Below are positions 1-6,817 of a stretch of 18,221 nucleotides of DNA, piece after piece. Source of the DNA: Alphaproteobacteria bacterium. Its GTDB lineage: Bacteria; Pseudomonadota; Alphaproteobacteria; Micavibrionales; Micavibrionaceae. Below the pieces are notes generated by a model. It was not told the origin of the DNA. It made no database searches and saw nothing but the letters and a program-made list of their open reading frames with translations. Where the stretch lies: positions 1-18,221 of the forward strand of contig JAGLKL010000007.1 of the NCBI GenBank assembly GCA_023141075.1, in the 5' to 3' direction. Numbering within the stretch: position 1 is the first letter of the stretch; each line of letters starts with the position of its first letter. The position numbers and the translations under genes are program-made.

Positions 1-36
1 TGTTCATTAATATTACATTCCTCTTGATATCCATAT

Positions 37-65
37 TTGACAATGTAGGAATTGTGTCCTATACT
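37..65 (+). promoter_or_regulatory. Sigma70-type promoter with an inverted repeat in the spacer
   Basis: TTGACA at 37-42 and TATACT at 60-65 are separated by exactly 17 bases, close to the housekeeping consensus and the best promoter match I find in the window. The spacer contains the inverted repeat TAGGA-attgtg-TCCTA (46-61), which is where a repressor could block RNA polymerase. Transcription would start near 72 and run toward the short ORF at 229. That a regulator binds here is inference. Confidence 0.55.
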
Positions 66-107
66 TTATCTCATGACTGAGAAAAACAAACACGAAAGAA
101 CACCCAA

Positions 108-127
108 TCGGCCAAAAAGTTGGCCGA
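108..127. other. Perfect 8-bp stem-loop in the putative 5' leader
   Basis: TCGGCCAA (108-115) and TTGGCCGA (120-127) form a perfect 8-bp stem around the loop AAAG. On the plus strand no T-run follows, so it is not a classical terminator in that direction. On the minus strand the DNA beyond the hairpin is only loosely T-rich. It lies about 35 bases downstream of the predicted start site of the 37-65 promoter, so it could be a 5'-leader structure or a terminator for a leftward transcript. Confidence 0.45.
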
Positions 128-228
128 AAATGCTAAAATCCTCCGTATCTCTACAAACGAACTATACAAAACACACCGGAAGTACCGGAGCAAAATATAC
201 AGATTTTCCGTTTCAAGAGGATTAATCT

Positions 229-429
229 ATGCCCGCTGGATCTTTGGCATGCACCAAAAACAGTGAAAATCATAATGAAATCAATGCCTTACAAGAAATT
301 AACACGGAGGAAGCTATCTCCCGCATGCGTAAAGCGGGCTCTCCGCGCTTCGCTCGCGATGATGAACGCCGTAAGCGGCGAGAAATTAAACCCGAAAGGA
401 GATTAAACCGCCGAAATATATTGTTATAG
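229..429 (+). CDS. Short basic hypothetical ORF ending inside the MITE-like element
   Basis: This 66-residue ORF starts with ATG, eight bases after an AGAGG ribosome-binding-like sequence (about 216-220), and lies downstream of the 37-65 promoter. I do not recognise it. The C-terminal half is strongly basic (ERRKRREIKPERRLNRR, residues 46-62), with no membrane segment or known motif. Its last codons run into the terminal inverted repeat of the element at 425-606, which supplies two consecutive TAG codons (427-432). It may be a real gene truncated by insertion, a native small protein, or a fortuitous reading of noncoding sequence. Residues around 38-46 (GSPRFARDD) resemble peptides obtained by translating intergenic palindromic repeats, which argues for caution. 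Confidence 0.3.
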   Translation: MPAGSLACTKNSENHNEINALQEINTEEAISRMRKAGSPRFARDDERRKRREIKPERRLNRRNILL

Positions 430-606
430 TAGTTTCACTTAAGAATAACACATTTTGCTTGATGGATTTTTTCGATTATCTGCGCATAATTTCATCACCG
501 TAGCTACGGCTATGCTTCAAAAATTATACTTGATTCTCAACCTGTGCCCATTGGGTAAAAAATTCATTGGCGCAATTCTGTACTATTCTTAAATGAAACT
601 ACTATA
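425..606. mobile_element. MITE-like non-autonomous element, 182 bp
   Basis: The element is bounded by terminal inverted repeats of 23 bp (425-447 and 584-606) that differ at one position. Both outer ends read TATAGTAGTTTCA inward. If the outermost TA at each end is a target duplication, the element would be 178 bp with TA target sites, as in Tc1/mariner or IS630-type elements. This class assignment is inference. It has no coding capacity. The middle carries a perfect 12-bp palindrome CCGTAGCTACGG (498-509), flanked by ATAATTT and AAATTAT arms that could extend a cruciform. A related solo end lies at 8671-8708. The transposase that would move it is not in the window. Confidence 0.75.
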
Positions 607-634
607 TTCCACGCGGCGTAGCCTGTTTTTCTTA

Positions 635-666
635 CAAAAAACGACATCAGCAAAAAACAACATCGG
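635..666. repeat. Imperfect 16-bp tandem duplication
   Basis: The unit CAAAAAACGACATCAG (635-650) is followed directly by CAAAAAACAACATCGG (651-666), 14 of 16 positions identical. Read on the minus strand, each copy provides a run of six T immediately after the hup terminator hairpin, so the duplication gives that terminator two U-tracts in series. Confidence 0.65.
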
Positions 667-692
667 CCACACCTTAAAAAAGGTACGGCCGA
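663..692 (-). terminator. Rho-independent terminator of hup
   Basis: TCGGCC-AC-ACCTT (663-675) pairs with AAGGT-AC-GGCCGA (680-692) around an AAAA loop, giving 11 base pairs interrupted by a 2-by-2 internal loop. It lies about 50 bases beyond the hup stop codon. In the minus direction it is followed by TGTTGTTTTTTG and then a second T6 run. Orientation and position fit a terminator of hup. Confidence 0.75.
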
Positions 693-739
693 CGTAAAAA
701 CTTTCTGTTCAATTTAACAGTAAAGAAATATCACTATGA

Positions 740-1015
740 CTATTTGTTCACAGCTTCTTTAAGGTCTTTACCTGCTTTGAACTTAGGTTGTTTGGAAGCA
801 GGAATTTTGATTGGTTCACCAGTGCGTGGATTACGGCCGGTTGTTGCAGCACGATCTGAAACAGAAAATGTTCCGAAGCCAACGAGACGAACATCTTCAC
901 CAGATTTCAAGCTACCTTTGATCGCTTCTATTACAGCGTCAACGGCTGAAGCCGCTTTTTGTTTTGAAATGTCTGCTGATTCAGCAACTTTAGATACTAG
1001 GTCATTTTTGTTCAC
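740..1015 (-). CDS. hup: DNA-binding protein HU
   Basis: The 91-residue product matches the HU/IHF family over its full length. It has the N-terminal helical dimerisation part (1-42), the VGFGTF beta segment (45-50) and the DNA-binding arm GRNPRTGEPIKIPA (60-73) with the intercalating proline P63. HU proteins bend and compact DNA with little sequence preference. The start is GTG at 1015, preceded at 5 bases by AGGGGG, the strongest available choice. It lies 153 bp downstream of lon on the same strand, the common lon-hup arrangement of proteobacteria. With a strong ribosome binding site and its own terminator, it is probably also transcribed from a promoter in that gap. It is closer to HU than to IHF subunits in length and arm sequence. 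Confidence 0.95.
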   Translation of the reverse strand: MNKNDLVSKVAESADISKQKAASAVDAVIEAIKGSLKSGEDVRLVGFGTFSVSDRAATTGRNPRTGEPIKIPASKQPKFKAGKDLKEAVNK

Positions 1016-1168
1016 AGGAGCCCCCTATGTGTTGAGTAAAAACCAAACTATTTTTAAAACCATTATTAAAAATAGCCCAAAAAAGATTGGTACACATCAA
1101 ATCAAACCGTCAGTGCGACTTTCCAATTATTTAAGGTGATTCCTTTTTAATCTACTTTTTAAAAAGAC

Positions 1169-3580
1169 TCAATGGTGAATCACGCTTTCACCCTCATTTT
1201 CTGCAGATTTTGAAGAAATTTGGTCTAATTCTTCATTTTTTATAGACTCTAGTGGTTTCGGCATGTCTAACAATGCGTAAGAAAGCACTTCATCAATGCT
1301 TTTCACAGGCAGAATCTCAAGCGTTTTGGTCACATTTTTTGGAATCTCTGCCAGATCTTTTTCATTATCAGCGGGAATCAAAACCGTTTTTATACCGGCG
1401 CGAAGAGCTGCCAAGAGCTTTTCTTTGAGACCACCAATGGCCGTAACATTTCCACGTAAATTCACTTCGCCTGTCATCGCAAGATCACGGCGAATTGGAA
1501 TTCCTGTTAATGCAGATATGATTGCTGTTACCATTGCCGCCCCGGCAGAAGGCCCGTCTTTTGGTATAGCTCCTTCGGGAACGTGAATATGAACTTGTTT
1601 TTTCTTGAGGACTTCGTAGTCCAACCCATATTGCGCCGCACGGGATTTCGTAAGCATTTCAGCAACAGTGATGGATTCTCTCATAACCTCTTTCAGGTTT
1701 CCGGTTGTCGAGACCTTGCAATCCTTACCTTCCATAGTCACAGCTTCAATAGGAAGTATATCCCCTCCACTTTCCGTATAAGCCAGCCCGTTAACAACAC
1801 CGATGCGATCAATATCTTCAATCTCTCCAAAGCGATATTTTTTGACCCCGGCATATTTTTCGATACTTCTGGGTGTGATTGAAATTTTCTCGCGTCCCTT
1901 CATAAGGATTTCCTTGATCGCTTTGCGGCAAAGATTGGCTAACTCGCGTTCCAGATTTCGAACACCGGCTTCGCGTGTATAATAACGTATCAGATCGCGG
2001 ATAGCCGCTTCGCTAATAGTAAATTCTTTTTTCTTTAAGCCTGCCGCTTTTATTTGTTTTTTAAGAAGGTGGCGTTTTACGATCTGGAGTTTTTCTTCCT
2101 CGGTGTATCCGGATATGCGTATAATTTCCATCCTATCAAGTAACGGGCGTGGCATATTGGCAACGTTGTTTGCCGTACAGACAAACATCACATCCGAGAG
2201 ATCATAATCCAGTTCCAGATAGTGATCCTGAAAATGTTCATTTTGCTCTGGGTCAAGCACTTCGAGTAAAGCCGAGCTTGGATCGCCACGCCAGTCAGAG
2301 CCCAACTTATCAACCTCATCAAACAGGAATAGCGGATTGATCGTCCCGGCTCTTTTCATGCCCTGAATGACTTTACCGGGAAGCGCTCCTATATAAGTGC
2401 GGCGGTGTCCCCTGATCTCGCTTTCATCACGCACGCCGCCTAAAGACATACGCACAAACTTGCGATTTGTAGCGTTTGCGATGGATTGACCAAGAGAGGT
2501 CTTACCAACTCCCGGTGGCCCGGCTAGACACAGGATCGGCCCCTTAACCTTGCGGGTACGCTGCTGCACGGCCAGATATTCGAGAATACGTTCTTTGACC
2601 TTTTCAAGACCGTAATGATCTTTATCAAGCACGGCTTTGGCCTTCCTGATATCTTTTTTGACTCGTGAGCGTTTTGCCCAAGGCACATTTAACAGCCAAT
2701 CCAGATAATTCCTCACAACCGTCGCTTCAGCAGACATAGGACTCATCTGGCGCAGCTTTTTTATTTCAGATTTGGCACGTTCTTTTGCCTCTTTAGGCAT
2801 TTTGGTTTTCTCGATTTTTTCTTCGAGTTCGCCCATTTCATCCAGTCCGCCCTCGCCATCACCGAGTTCTTTTTGGATAGCCTTCATTTGTTCATTAAGA
2901 TAATACTCGCGCTGTGTCTTTTCCATCTGACGTTTTACGCGACTACGCACACGTTTTTCGACCTGAAGAACTCCAATCTCCCCTTCCATAAACTTGAAAA
3001 TCTTTTCCAGCCTTTCTGTCGTATCGGCCATTTCCAAGAGTTCTTGTTTTTGTTCAATCTTTAATGCCAGATGCGATGCAATCGTATCGGACATTTTGGA
3101 AGCTTCGCCAATCTGATTGATAGAAACAATGACTTCGGGCGGAATCTTTTTGTTCAGCTTAACATATTGCTCGAACTGAGAAATAACAGTACGTGCCAAA
3201 GCCTCCAGTTCCTCATCCTGTACAAAAATTTCGGTCACAGGTTCAACCTGTGCTTCAATGTAGTCGTCATTTTCAGCCATTTCAGAAACATGCACACGCT
3301 CCCCACCTTCTACCAGAACCTTCACTGTACCGTCTGGAAGTTTCAAAAGTTGCAGGATCGTGCCGATAGTTCCTACATTATATAAGTCATTCGGTGTTGG
3401 GTCGTCTTCGGAAGATGTCTTCTGGGTCAACAAAACAATCTGCTTATCAGTATGCATCACACGTTCAAGCGCTTTTACCGATTTTTTTCGTCCAACAAAA
3501 AGCGGCACGATCATATGCGGGAAGACCACGATGTCTCGCAACGGGAGTACGGCATAAGGCGTGCTTTCAGGCAATATCAT
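1169..3580 (-). CDS. lon: ATP-dependent protease Lon
   Basis: This 803-residue protein is a full-length LonA, a cytosolic hexameric AAA+ serine protease that degrades misfolded and regulatory proteins. The N-terminal substrate-recognition domain (about 1-200, starting with the typical YAVLPLRDIVVFPHMIVPLFVGR) is followed by a coiled-coil helical region (about 200-300). The AAA+ module has Walker A GPPGVGKTS (354-362) and Walker B LFLFDEVD (D421, E422). The protease domain has catalytic Ser678 in PKDGPSAG and Lys721 in GGLKEK, the usual Ser-Lys dyad with 43-residue spacing. The ATG at 3580 has a GAAGGA site 8 bases upstream. lgt, not clpX, lies upstream, and hup lies downstream. A 10-bp tandem repeat (3599-3626) sits just ahead of the ribosome binding site. 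Confidence 0.98.
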   Translation of the reverse strand: MILPESTPYAVLPLRDIVVFPHMIVPLFVGRKKSVKALERVMHTDKQIVLLTQKTSSEDDPTPNDLYNVGTIGTILQLLKLPDGTVKVLVEGGERVHVSEMAENDDYIEAQVEPVTEIFVQDEELEALARTVISQFEQYVKLNKKIPPEVIVSINQIGEASKMSDTIASHLALKIEQKQELLEMADTTERLEKIFKFMEGEIGVLQVEKRVRSRVKRQMEKTQREYYLNEQMKAIQKELGDGEGGLDEMGELEEKIEKTKMPKEAKERAKSEIKKLRQMSPMSAEATVVRNYLDWLLNVPWAKRSRVKKDIRKAKAVLDKDHYGLEKVKERILEYLAVQQRTRKVKGPILCLAGPPGVGKTSLGQSIANATNRKFVRMSLGGVRDESEIRGHRRTYIGALPGKVIQGMKRAGTINPLFLFDEVDKLGSDWRGDPSSALLEVLDPEQNEHFQDHYLELDYDLSDVMFVCTANNVANMPRPLLDRMEIIRISGYTEEEKLQIVKRHLLKKQIKAAGLKKKEFTISEAAIRDLIRYYTREAGVRNLERELANLCRKAIKEILMKGREKISITPRSIEKYAGVKKYRFGEIEDIDRIGVVNGLAYTESGGDILPIEAVTMEGKDCKVSTTGNLKEVMRESITVAEMLTKSRAAQYGLDYEVLKKKQVHIHVPEGAIPKDGPSAGAAMVTAIISALTGIPIRRDLAMTGEVNLRGNVTAIGGLKEKLLAALRAGIKTVLIPADNEKDLAEIPKNVTKTLEILPVKSIDEVLSYALLDMPKPLESIKNEELDQISSKSAENEGESVIHH

Positions 3581-3598
3581 TTGTCGGATCCTTCTTTA

Positions 3599-3626
3599 TA
3601 TAGCTTAATATAGCTTAATATAGCTT
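3599..3626. repeat. 10-bp tandem repeat, 2.8 copies, in the lon leader
   Basis: The unit TATAGCTTAA is repeated twice and followed by TATAGCTT without interruption. It ends about 18 bases before the lon start codon, so it lies in the mRNA leader next to the ribosome binding site. Each unit contains the palindrome AGCT, and the period is about one helical turn. Function is unknown. Replication slippage is the simplest origin. Confidence 0.7.
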
Positions 3627-3821
3627 GCTTGTTTGTATTATGCGATGAAATGCCGCAGCATCAAAGCTTTTTCCGTAGATTTTCTCGTTTTAAAATATGA
3701 CAATATTATCTAGGATCAGAGCCTATTATACACACAAAAGGCCTCCACTATTATCTTATTCCTAAATATCTGTAAAAAAATTGCTAAACAGCTATCAGGT
3801 AAGATTGCAAATCATTCGCCA
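3627..3821. other. lgt-lon intergenic region
   Basis: This AT-rich gap lies between the end of lgt and the leader of lon. Read on the minus strand it contains GCTGTTTAGC followed by AATTTTTTTA (about 3773-3790), a weak hairpin with a U-tract that might end lgt transcripts. Further on there is a TTGATG-N18-TAATAC pair that could serve as a lon promoter. I do not see a clear heat-shock promoter. Both assignments are tentative. Confidence 0.3.
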
Positions 3822-4637
3822 TTACTTAGGTAATGTAGTCTTATCACCTGCCAATTTGTCTTTTTTAGCAAGAAAGAACAATACTATACCGGCCAGAATC
3901 ATCGGGATGCATAAGACTTGTCCCATTGTGATAATATCACCTATCAGGCCAATCTGCGCATCAGGTTCCCGGACAAACTCAATGATACCCCGGATAAGAC
4001 CGTATAGGATAAGAAACAAAGCGCTAATCATTCCGATTCTGACGTTTTTTCTTTTAGAGACAAAATATAAGATGATAAAAAGCAAAATACCTTCTGCCGC
4101 GGCTTCATAAAGCTGGCTTGGGTGTCTGGGAAGATCTCCGGCATCAGGAAAGACTACCCCCCAGGGAAGGCTTGTCACCCGCCCATATAACTCGGCATTG
4201 ATGAAATTGGCGATACGCCCGAAAAAGAGTCCGATCGGCGCAGCAGCGCAGATAATATCAGATAGAGTGAAAACATTAATTTTGTTCCTTTTTGAGAAAA
4301 GAAACAACGCAGCGACAAGCCCTAAAACCCCTCCGTGAAACGACATGCCGCCATGCCAGATTTTCAAGGCTTCCAAAGGCTCGCCCAAGTAATAATCCAT
4401 GTTATAAAATAAGACATAACCAAGTCGACCTCCAAGTATTACACCGATAATCGCCCAAGAAAGGAAATTATCAATATCGTCCATATTCGGTCGTTCGCCC
4501 GGCACACGCTTTATGAGCATCAGTGCATAGCGCCAACCCAAAACAAATCCCGCCAGATATGCCAAAGCGTACCAGCGCACAACCACAGGGCCCAGCGCAA
4601 AAGCTACAGGATCGATATTGGGTAAAATAAAATTCAT
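3822..4637 (-). CDS. lgt: Prolipoprotein diacylglyceryl transferase
   Basis: The 271-residue inner-membrane enzyme transfers the diacylglyceryl group of phosphatidylglycerol to the lipobox cysteine of prolipoproteins, the first step of lipoprotein maturation. Several hydrophobic segments are evident: about 12-40, 58-80, 100-115, 124-140, 183-195, 203-220 and 236-257. The Lgt signature GRIANFINAELYGR (140-153) is intact. H101 in GGMSFHGG and R141 correspond to residues shown to be essential in E. coli, and R216 and R223 lie in the conserved C-terminal stretch. The first in-frame ATG gives the standard N-terminus, but its AGGAG site is 13 bases upstream and sits in a small hairpin (4651-4663). 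It is divergent from the ybjN-like gene. Confidence 0.96.
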   Translation of the reverse strand: MNFILPNIDPVAFALGPVVVRWYALAYLAGFVLGWRYALMLIKRVPGERPNMDDIDNFLSWAIIGVILGGRLGYVLFYNMDYYLGEPLEALKIWHGGMSFHGGVLGLVAALFLFSKRNKINVFTLSDIICAAAPIGLFFGRIANFINAELYGRVTSLPWGVVFPDAGDLPRHPSQLYEAAAEGILLFIILYFVSKRKNVRIGMISALFLILYGLIRGIIEFVREPDAQIGLIGDIITMGQVLCIPMILAGIVLFFLAKKDKLAGDKTTLPK

Positions 4638-4650
4638 TCCTAATTGGATA

Positions 4651-4663
4651 CTCCTAAAAGGAG
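4651..4663 (-). promoter_or_regulatory. Hairpin enclosing the lgt Shine-Dalgarno sequence
   Basis: On the lgt mRNA strand this reads CTCCT-TTT-AGGAG, a perfect 5-bp stem with a three-base loop in which the right arm is the only good Shine-Dalgarno match near the lgt start. Spacing to the ATG is 13 bases, longer than usual. The structure could restrain lgt translation. A secondary TAGGA lies directly against the ATG and is too close to serve well. Confidence 0.4.
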
Positions 4664-4920
4664 AGAAAAAAAAGAGTAAAAATATAGCTTTGGAGGAAAC
4701 ATTCTAAATGAAAAAACCGACCGGGATAAATGATCCTTAAACGCCAAAAAAATGATCCGAAAATTCATACACATTATTATTGTAACATTGGTTCGAAAGC
4801 GCTTGCCGGAATATTGTGCATGTGCTAAAAATTCAGCCTTGTGGAAGCTGTACGTGCGACAAAAAGCAGAGCTTTACAGCTAGTTAGAGAAGCTTTTATT
4901 ATATAGAAGACAAGTAGCTT
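4664..4920. other. Divergent intergenic region between lgt and the ybjN-like gene
   Basis: It contains a ten-codon ORF (4708-4740, MKKPTGINDP) preceded at 11 bases by GGAGG (4692-4696). It also has a repeated AAATGATCC and a possible promoter at 4873-4902. Nothing else is evident. The small ORF might be a leader peptide or chance. Confidence 0.3.
4873..4902 (+). promoter_or_regulatory. Candidate promoter of the ybjN-like gene and proC
   Basis: TTTACA (4873-4878) and TATTAT (4897-4902) are separated by 18 bases, ending 18 bases before the start codon. It matches the consensus reasonably, but the untranslated leader would be very short, about 10 bases. That may fit the weak ribosome binding site, or may mean the true promoter is elsewhere. 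Confidence 0.35.
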
Positions 4921-5430
4921 ATGCCCCAAACTTCACAGAGCATTGATGCTGGATATATGCCGAATCCTCTTGATAGCGTTGAGGATGTCCTTAGCGATAA
5001 TAACTGGATTTATGACCGAATGAATAATGAAGAGCTGCTGGTTGATGTTTCCGGCTCCGTCTTCAGCTACCGTCTGTGCTTTATTTGGCAAGAACATTTG
5101 GACGCACTACAAATATTGTGCCATTACGATTGTAATGTAAGCCCTGTAAACATGCCGCTGGCAGCTGAATCACTCATGCAGATTAACCGTTCAATGTGGA
5201 TGGGTCATTTTGAACTGATGGATGAAGGCAAAGTTCCGTGCTTCCGTTATACATGCCTGTTTCATGAGCGTAACGGCGAATCGGTTTATACAAATATTCA
5301 GGACATTGTCGATATTTGCTTTGCGCAGTGCGAGCGTTATCAAAGCGTATTCCAGATCCTGTCGGCTCATCAGCCTACCGATCCGCAGGTATTATCCTTG
5401 GCGATGATGGATACTGCCGGGGAGTCATAA
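4921..5430 (+). CDS. YbjN-domain protein
   Basis: This 169-residue soluble protein matches the YbjN family found next to proC in many alphaproteobacteria. The family has a fold like type III secretion chaperones and no established biochemical activity. Typical features are the N-terminal segment PLDSVEDVLSDNNWIYDR (about 17-34) and the central hydrophobic beta-rich core SVFSYRLCFIWQEHLDALQILCHYD (about 46-70). The helix MPLAAESLMQINRSMWMGHFELMDEGKVPCFRYTCLF follows. No signal peptide or membrane segment is seen. The ribosome binding site is weak (AGAAGA). The gene ends three bases before the proC start, so the two are almost certainly co-transcribed. A role for the product in proline synthesis is not implied by the sequence. 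Confidence 0.85.
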   Translation: MPQTSQSIDAGYMPNPLDSVEDVLSDNNWIYDRMNNEELLVDVSGSVFSYRLCFIWQEHLDALQILCHYDCNVSPVNMPLAAESLMQINRSMWMGHFELMDEGKVPCFRYTCLFHERNGESVYTNIQDIVDICFAQCERYQSVFQILSAHQPTDPQVLSLAMMDTAGES

Positions 5431-5432
5431 AT

Positions 5433-6266
5433 GTGACTACAAGCCGCCCCTCTTCAAATAGATCAATTTCAATAACATTATTGGGTTGTGGCAAAATGGG
5501 TTCGTCCATGCTTCGTCTGTGGCTGGAACGTGGCACTATTTCGCATGCTCATGTTATCGATCCCTCTCCAATGGATTCTTCTCTGGCCTCGCCTTATATC
5601 TCGTACAGCCCTGCCCATGAAAAAGGTGTCATGATTGACAGCGATATATTCATTATTGCAGTTAAGCCGCAAATACTGGAAAAGGCCGTTTCTCCCATCG
5701 TTCCGTATGTGACGCAGGATTGTTGCATAGTCTCCATTGCCGCAGGAAAAGAGCTTTCCATTCTTTCCGGCCTATTTGGTGATAAGCACCCTATTGTGCG
5801 CGTCATGCCTAATACACCGGCAGCGATCGGGAAAGGCGTGAGCGCGGCTATAGCCAATGAAAACACTACGGAAGAGCACCGTGAAAAAGTCGGATTATTG
5901 CTTGAAGCGCTCGGCGATTTGCACTGGATTAGCGATGAGACGCTTATGAATGCTATTTCTGCTTTATCGGGCAGCGGCCCGGCTTATGTCTTTTACCTGA
6001 TAGAGGTCTTGAGTAAAGCAGGATGTGATATTGGTCTTCCGGCTGATCTGGCCGAGACACTTGCCCGCCAAACCGTCATTGGTAGCGCCGCACTGGCTGA
6101 GAAAGATTGTGATATTCCTGCTTCGGTTCTACGAGAAAATGTCACAAGCCCCGGCGGATCGACTATGGAAGCTATGAAAGTGCTTATGAACGGACAGCTC
6201 GAATCTCTGTTTAGTAGTGCTCTGGAGGCCGCAAGAAAGCGTGGAGAAGAACTAAACAACAAATAA
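5433..6266 (+). CDS. proC: Pyrroline-5-carboxylate reductase
   Basis: ProC reduces 1-pyrroline-5-carboxylate to proline with NAD(P)H, the last step of proline synthesis, in the cytosol. From the chosen start it has 277 residues, normal for the family. The Rossmann glycine motif LLGCGKMGSSML is at 16-27, VKPQ at 77-80 and MPNTPAAIGKG at 125-135. The C-terminal signature includes SALSGSGPAYVFYLIE (176-191) and SPGGSTMEAM (239-248). The start is GTG at 5433, with GGGGAG 8 bases upstream (5419-5424) inside the end of the ybjN-like gene. The reading frame stays open upstream to an ATG at 5316, but that would add 39 residues read from within the preceding gene and lacks family similarity. Confidence 0.95.
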   Translation: MTTSRPSSNRSISITLLGCGKMGSSMLRLWLERGTISHAHVIDPSPMDSSLASPYISYSPAHEKGVMIDSDIFIIAVKPQILEKAVSPIVPYVTQDCCIVSIAAGKELSILSGLFGDKHPIVRVMPNTPAAIGKGVSAAIANENTTEEHREKVGLLLEALGDLHWISDETLMNAISALSGSGPAYVFYLIEVLSKAGCDIGLPADLAETLARQTVIGSAALAEKDCDIPASVLRENVTSPGGSTMEAMKVLMNGQLESLFSSALEAARKRGEELNNK

Positions 6267-6295
6267 AAGGCTGCCTTGATATTTCCAGCAGCCTT
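6267..6295. terminator. Convergent terminator between proC and mucR
   Basis: AAGGCTGC (6267-6274) and GCAGCCTT (6288-6295) form a perfect 8-bp stem with a 13-base loop, starting right after the proC stop codon. On the minus strand it is followed by TTATTTGTTGTTT, a better U-tract than on the plus strand. It therefore probably ends mucR transcripts and may also act on proC. Confidence 0.6.
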
Positions 6296-6360
6296 CCATA
6301 ATTCATTATCAGGGTTGGTATCTGTTGATTACGTCCTGATCCTAGATAATTGCGTCTTTA

Positions 6361-6762
6361 TTATCCGCGTGTACCCAAGCCAATATCTTTGGCCAGTTTG
6401 CTCCGGCGCTGCGCGTAACTAGGAGCAACCATTGGATAATCTGCCAGCAACCCCCAACGCTCTCGATATTGTTCAGGAGTCATATTATAGGCCGTCTTGA
6501 GGTGACGCTTTAACATTTTCAACTTTTTGCCGTCTTCAAGGCAAATAAGATAATCCTGTGTGATGGAACGATTGATCGGCACAGCAGGCTGTGGCCTGTC
6601 TGCAGAACTAAGCCCTTGCACACCAACACTTGATAGGGCTTTGTACACTTGCTCAATCACTGTAGGGATGTCTTCTGCAGGAACTGTATTATTAGACACA
6701 TAGGATGACACCACATCCGTCGTCATTAACAACAATTCACCTCGGCTTAATTCTTCACTCAT
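6361..6762 (-). CDS. mucR: MucR/Ros-family transcriptional regulator
   Basis: The 133-residue protein matches the alphaproteobacterial MucR/Ros family, DNA-binding regulators with one zinc-finger-like domain that bind AT-rich DNA and control envelope, polysaccharide and motility genes. The N-terminal helical part (1-45) is followed by the family core ITQDYLICLEDGKKLKMLKRHLKTAYNMTPEQYRERWGLLADYPMVAPSYA (about 67-117). At the positions of the Ros Cys2His2 ligands it has C74, D77, H87 and Y92, so two of four zinc ligands are replaced. Some MucR-type proteins are known to fold without zinc. The ATG has AAGGAAG 9 bases upstream. The AT-rich upstream region carries an exact 16-bp tandem duplication (6818-6849), a possible site for autoregulation. 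Targets cannot be inferred. Confidence 0.93.
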   Translation of the reverse strand: MSEELSRGELLLMTTDVVSSYVSNNTVPAEDIPTVIEQVYKALSSVGVQGLSSADRPQPAVPINRSITQDYLICLEDGKKLKMLKRHLKTAYNMTPEQYRERWGLLADYPMVAPSYAQRRSKLAKDIGLGTRG

Positions 6763-6817
6763 ACAAACAGGCTTCCTTTATCTTATGACAAGATTATCAT
6801 ATAAATCAGTTCACTAA

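Larger units (their letters stand above)
1..228. other. Intergenic region with promoter and hairpin, upstream of a short ORF
   Basis: No gene is supported here. The stretch holds a consensus-like promoter (37-65), a perfect 8-bp hairpin (108-127) and a direct repeat ACCGGA-AGT-ACCGGA near 176-190. At the left edge the minus strand has a possible start, an ATG at positions 7 to 5 with an AGAGG-like site 12 bases upstream. A divergent gene could therefore begin just outside the window, but only about two codons are visible and it is not annotated. Confidence 0.4.

Noticed and set aside
744..1139. 131-codon plus-strand ORF over hup and its upstream region
   Set aside because: It is antisense to the certain HU gene and shows no family resemblance or ribosome binding site.
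1156..1167. CTTTTTAAAAAG palindrome after lon as a terminator
   Set aside because: It contains almost no GC pairs and has no loop large enough for a stable hairpin.
5316..5432. N-terminal extension of proC to an upstream ATG
   Set aside because: The extra 39 residues are read out of frame from the ybjN-like gene. The GTG at 5433 has a strong ribosome binding site and gives normal family length.
3705..6350. 15-base sequence CTGATCCTAGATAAT shared, on opposite strands, by 3705-3719 and 6336-6350
   Set aside because: A chance match of this length in 18 kb of AT-rich DNA is not unlikely, and flanking bases do not match.
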